From DASUAS01 sp963841415 (lineage in GTDB: Bacteria; Actinomycetota; Acidimicrobiia; IMCC26256; DASPTH01): a stretch of 64,000 bases of DNA. This document shows positions 62,735-64,000 of the stretch, piece after piece. A program made the position numbers and the translations under genes. Positions within the stretch are counted from its first letter, which is position 1, and the number at the start of each line of letters is the position of its first letter. The notes beneath the pieces were generated by a model. It saw only the letters and a list, made by a program, of their open reading frames with translations, did not search any database and was not told the origin of the DNA. The stretch spans positions 1,240,001 to 1,304,000 of the forward strand of contig CAWJCN010000001.1 of assembly GCA_963841415.1 (NCBI GenBank), in the 5' to 3' direction.

Positions 62735-63868
62735 TCATACCGCGACCTCCTGGAGCGAGTTGCGGAGCGCGGCGAGGAACGCGTCGTTCTCCTCGGGGGT
62801 GCCGACAGTGACGCGCAGACATCCCTCGAGCCGCGGCCAGCGCGAGAAGTCGCGCACGAGCACGCCGTGGTCGACCATCCGCTGCCAGCGCTCGTGGCCG
62901 TCGCCGGCGGGACGGAACAGCAGGAAGTTGGCGCCCGACGGGTACACGACGACGCCGTCGACGCGCGCGAGCTCGGCCGCGAGCCGTTCGCGTTCGGCGA
63001 CGAGGCGCTCGACCCGGTCGTCCATCTCGTCGCCCAGCTCGAGCGCGAGCCGGCCTGCGATCTGCGTGGCCGACGCGAGGTGGTAGGGCAACACCACCTT
63101 CTCCAGCTCCTGCACCACCCACGACGGCGCGACCGCGAAGCCGAGACGCAGCGCCGCCATCGACCACACCTTCGAGTAGGTGCGCACCACGACGAGCGCG
63201 CGGTCGTCGCGCACGAGCTCCAGCGCGCTCCACGCGGCGAACTCGCCGTACGCCTCGTCGACCACCACGAGGCGGTCGCCGTCGGCGTCGAGGAGTGCCT
63301 CGATCGTGGCCGCGGGCTCGACCGTTCCGGTCGGGTTGTTGGGACTGCAGACGAACACGATCGTGGGCGTGTGCTCCGCGATCAGCGCACGCGCCGCGCC
63401 GGGGTCGACGGAGAAGTCGGCGCGCCGCTCTCCCACCACCACCGCGGTGCCGGTGATGCGGGCGATGTGCGAGTGCAGCGCGTACGTGGGCTCGAACAAG
63501 GCCGCGCGCCGGCCCGGCCCTCCGTAGGTGAGCAGGAGCGTCTGGAGGACCTCGTTCGACCCGTTGGCGCAGAAGAGCCGTTCGGGAGCCTGGCCGAGGT
63601 GGCTTCCGAGCGCGGCGCGCAACTCGCCTGCGGCGCGGTCGGGGTAGCGGTTGAGCGGCGCGTTGCGCAGCTCCTCGAGCCAGCGGTCGACGAACTCGGG
63701 CGGCGGCGCGAACGGGCTCTCGTTGGTGTTCAGCCGCACCGCCACGTCGAGTTGCGCCGAGTGGTAGCCCTCGAGCGAGCGCAGGTCGTCGCGCGGCGGG
63801 ATAGGTGTGCTCACTGTCTCCACTGGTCGTTCGCTACTCGCCGGGATACCCGGCTCCCTCACGCTCAC
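62735..63868 (-). CDS. hisC: Histidinol-phosphate aminotransferase
   Basis: HisC transfers the amino group to imidazole-acetol phosphate. The 377-residue PLP enzyme has LNTNESPFAPPPEFV, CANGSNEVLQTLL, FVCSPNNPTGTV, DEAYGEF and PLP Lys in VVRTYSKVWSMAALRLGF. The GTG at 63868 overlaps the hisD stop (GTGA). The first 14 residues, SVREPGIPASSERP, are encoded by a family A repeat and match the TrpA N-terminus; an internal GTG follows at VETVSTP. The body of the enzyme begins near RDDLRSLEGYH. Confidence 0.95.
   Translation of the reverse strand: MSVREPGIPASSERPVETVSTPIPPRDDLRSLEGYHSAQLDVAVRLNTNESPFAPPPEFVDRWLEELRNAPLNRYPDRAAGELRAALGSHLGQAPERLFCANGSNEVLQTLLLTYGGPGRRAALFEPTYALHSHIARITGTAVVVGERRADFSVDPGAARALIAEHTPTIVFVCSPNNPTGTVEPAATIEALLDADGDRLVVVDEAYGEFAAWSALELVRDDRALVVVRTYSKVWSMAALRLGFAVAPSWVVQELEKVVLPYHLASATQIAGRLALELGDEMDDRVERLVAERERLAAELARVDGVVVYPSGANFLLFRPAGDGHERWQRMVDHGVLVRDFSRWPRLEGCLRVTVGTPEENDAFLAALRNSLQEVAV
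63830..63868. repeat. Family A palindrome forming the 5' end of hisC
   Basis: Stem GCCGGG-ATA-CCCGGC with flanks TTCGCTACTC and CCTCACGCTCAC. It matches the trpA copy at 36 of 39 positions and ends on the GTG start that overlaps the hisD stop. Confidence 0.85.
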
Positions 63869-64000
63869 GGCGGTGAATTCCGCGGAACGGTGAGCGCGCG
63901 GCGGACGTCGACCGACCGCGCGTGTGCGTCGAGACCTTCGGCCACGGCCAGCGCGCGCAGGTGCGGCGCCAGCGTGGTGAGGGCGTCCTCGGTGGCCTCG
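63865..64000 (-). CDS. hisD: Histidinol dehydrogenase, C-terminal end only (partial)
   Basis: The frame entering from the right edge encodes about 44 residues ending in LAPHLRALAVAEGLDAHARS, VDVRRALTVPRNSPP and a stop. This matches the C-terminal helix and LPAHARSV-type end of HisD. HisD oxidises histidinol to histidine. The rest of the gene lies outside the window. Its TGA overlaps the hisC GTG. The last residues (TVPRNSPP) may also derive from a repeat junction. Confidence 0.8.
   Translation of the reverse strand, partial: EATEDALTTLAPHLRALAVAEGLDAHARSVDVRRALTVPRNSPP

Overview
This is a very GC-rich chromosomal segment of an actinobacterium. Gene content fits the class Acidimicrobiia better than a mycobacterium or streptomycete: Flp/Tad pili, a SepF-type protein, an ANTAR regulator, LAxTG-type surface proteins and a dispersed FAS-II set. 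The class assignment is inferred; no 16S gene is present. Read on the minus strand, the backbone is hisD-hisC-hisB-hisA ... hisI-trpE-ygfZ ... trpC ... trpF-trpB-trpA ... pdtaR-polA ... rpsA ... coaE-uvrB ... uvrA. From memory this is the order of the Mycobacterium tuberculosis region Rv1599-Rv1638, so an old actinobacterial gene order appears to be kept here with lineage-specific blocks inserted.

Layout. 1-8.3 kb: two GT-C-like membrane proteins, uvrA, uvrB and coaE (minus). 8.4-9.3 kb: three tandem Flp pilin genes (plus), each followed by its own hairpin. 9.4-17.2 kb: a flavin-binding protein, a GYD protein, a membrane protein and the Tad pilus machine tadC-tadB-tadA-tadZ-cpaB. 17.3-24.2 kb: rpsA, a methyltransferase, a SepF-like zinc protein, polA, an ANTAR response regulator and a coiled-coil protein. 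24.3-25.4 kb: an M23 peptidase and tRNA-Leu(CAA). 25.5-29.6 kb: a four-gene operon of CHASE2 adenylate cyclase, FecR protein, lipobox/LAFTG surface protein and cyclic-nucleotide-binding protein. 30-37.6 kb: a FAS-II cluster (fabZ divergent from fabD-biotinyl-like-fabH-fabG-acpP-fabF-accD, then fabI). A pair of operator-like palindromes lies between fabZ and fabD. 37.6-42.4 kb: secreted proteins, a peroxiredoxin, an MFS transporter and an ECF sigma/anti-sigma pair. 42.6-52.3 kb: trp genes mixed with an adenine methylase, a PAP2 enzyme, a second TrpB and two acyl-CoA dehydrogenases. 52.5-64 kb: a two-component system, ygfZ, trpE, hisI, oligopeptidase B, a cold-shock protein, and hisA, hisB, hisC and the 3' end of hisD.

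Three things stand out. First, two families of short dispersed repeats sit in gene junctions. Family A is a small palindrome with core GGGATACCC; its copies form the 5' ends of trpA and hisC and the 3' end of the PAP2 gene. Family B ends in GGAATCGACC and lies just upstream of polA, hisB, fabZ and probably the response regulator, with a tandem copy beside accD. Second, the CHASE2-cyclase/FecR/LAFTG/cNMP-binding operon looks like a self-contained cell-surface cAMP signalling module. Third, at least five conserved genes (polA, rpsA, an acyl-CoA dehydrogenase, fabZ, the M23 peptidase) carry apparent single-base frameshifts in repetitive tracts, mostly CG runs. The likeliest cause is residual sequencing or assembly error, and one of them creates a false dehydrogenase-TrpB fusion. 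No CRISPR array, prophage or insertion sequence was seen, and no gap longer than 300 bases lacks a gene.
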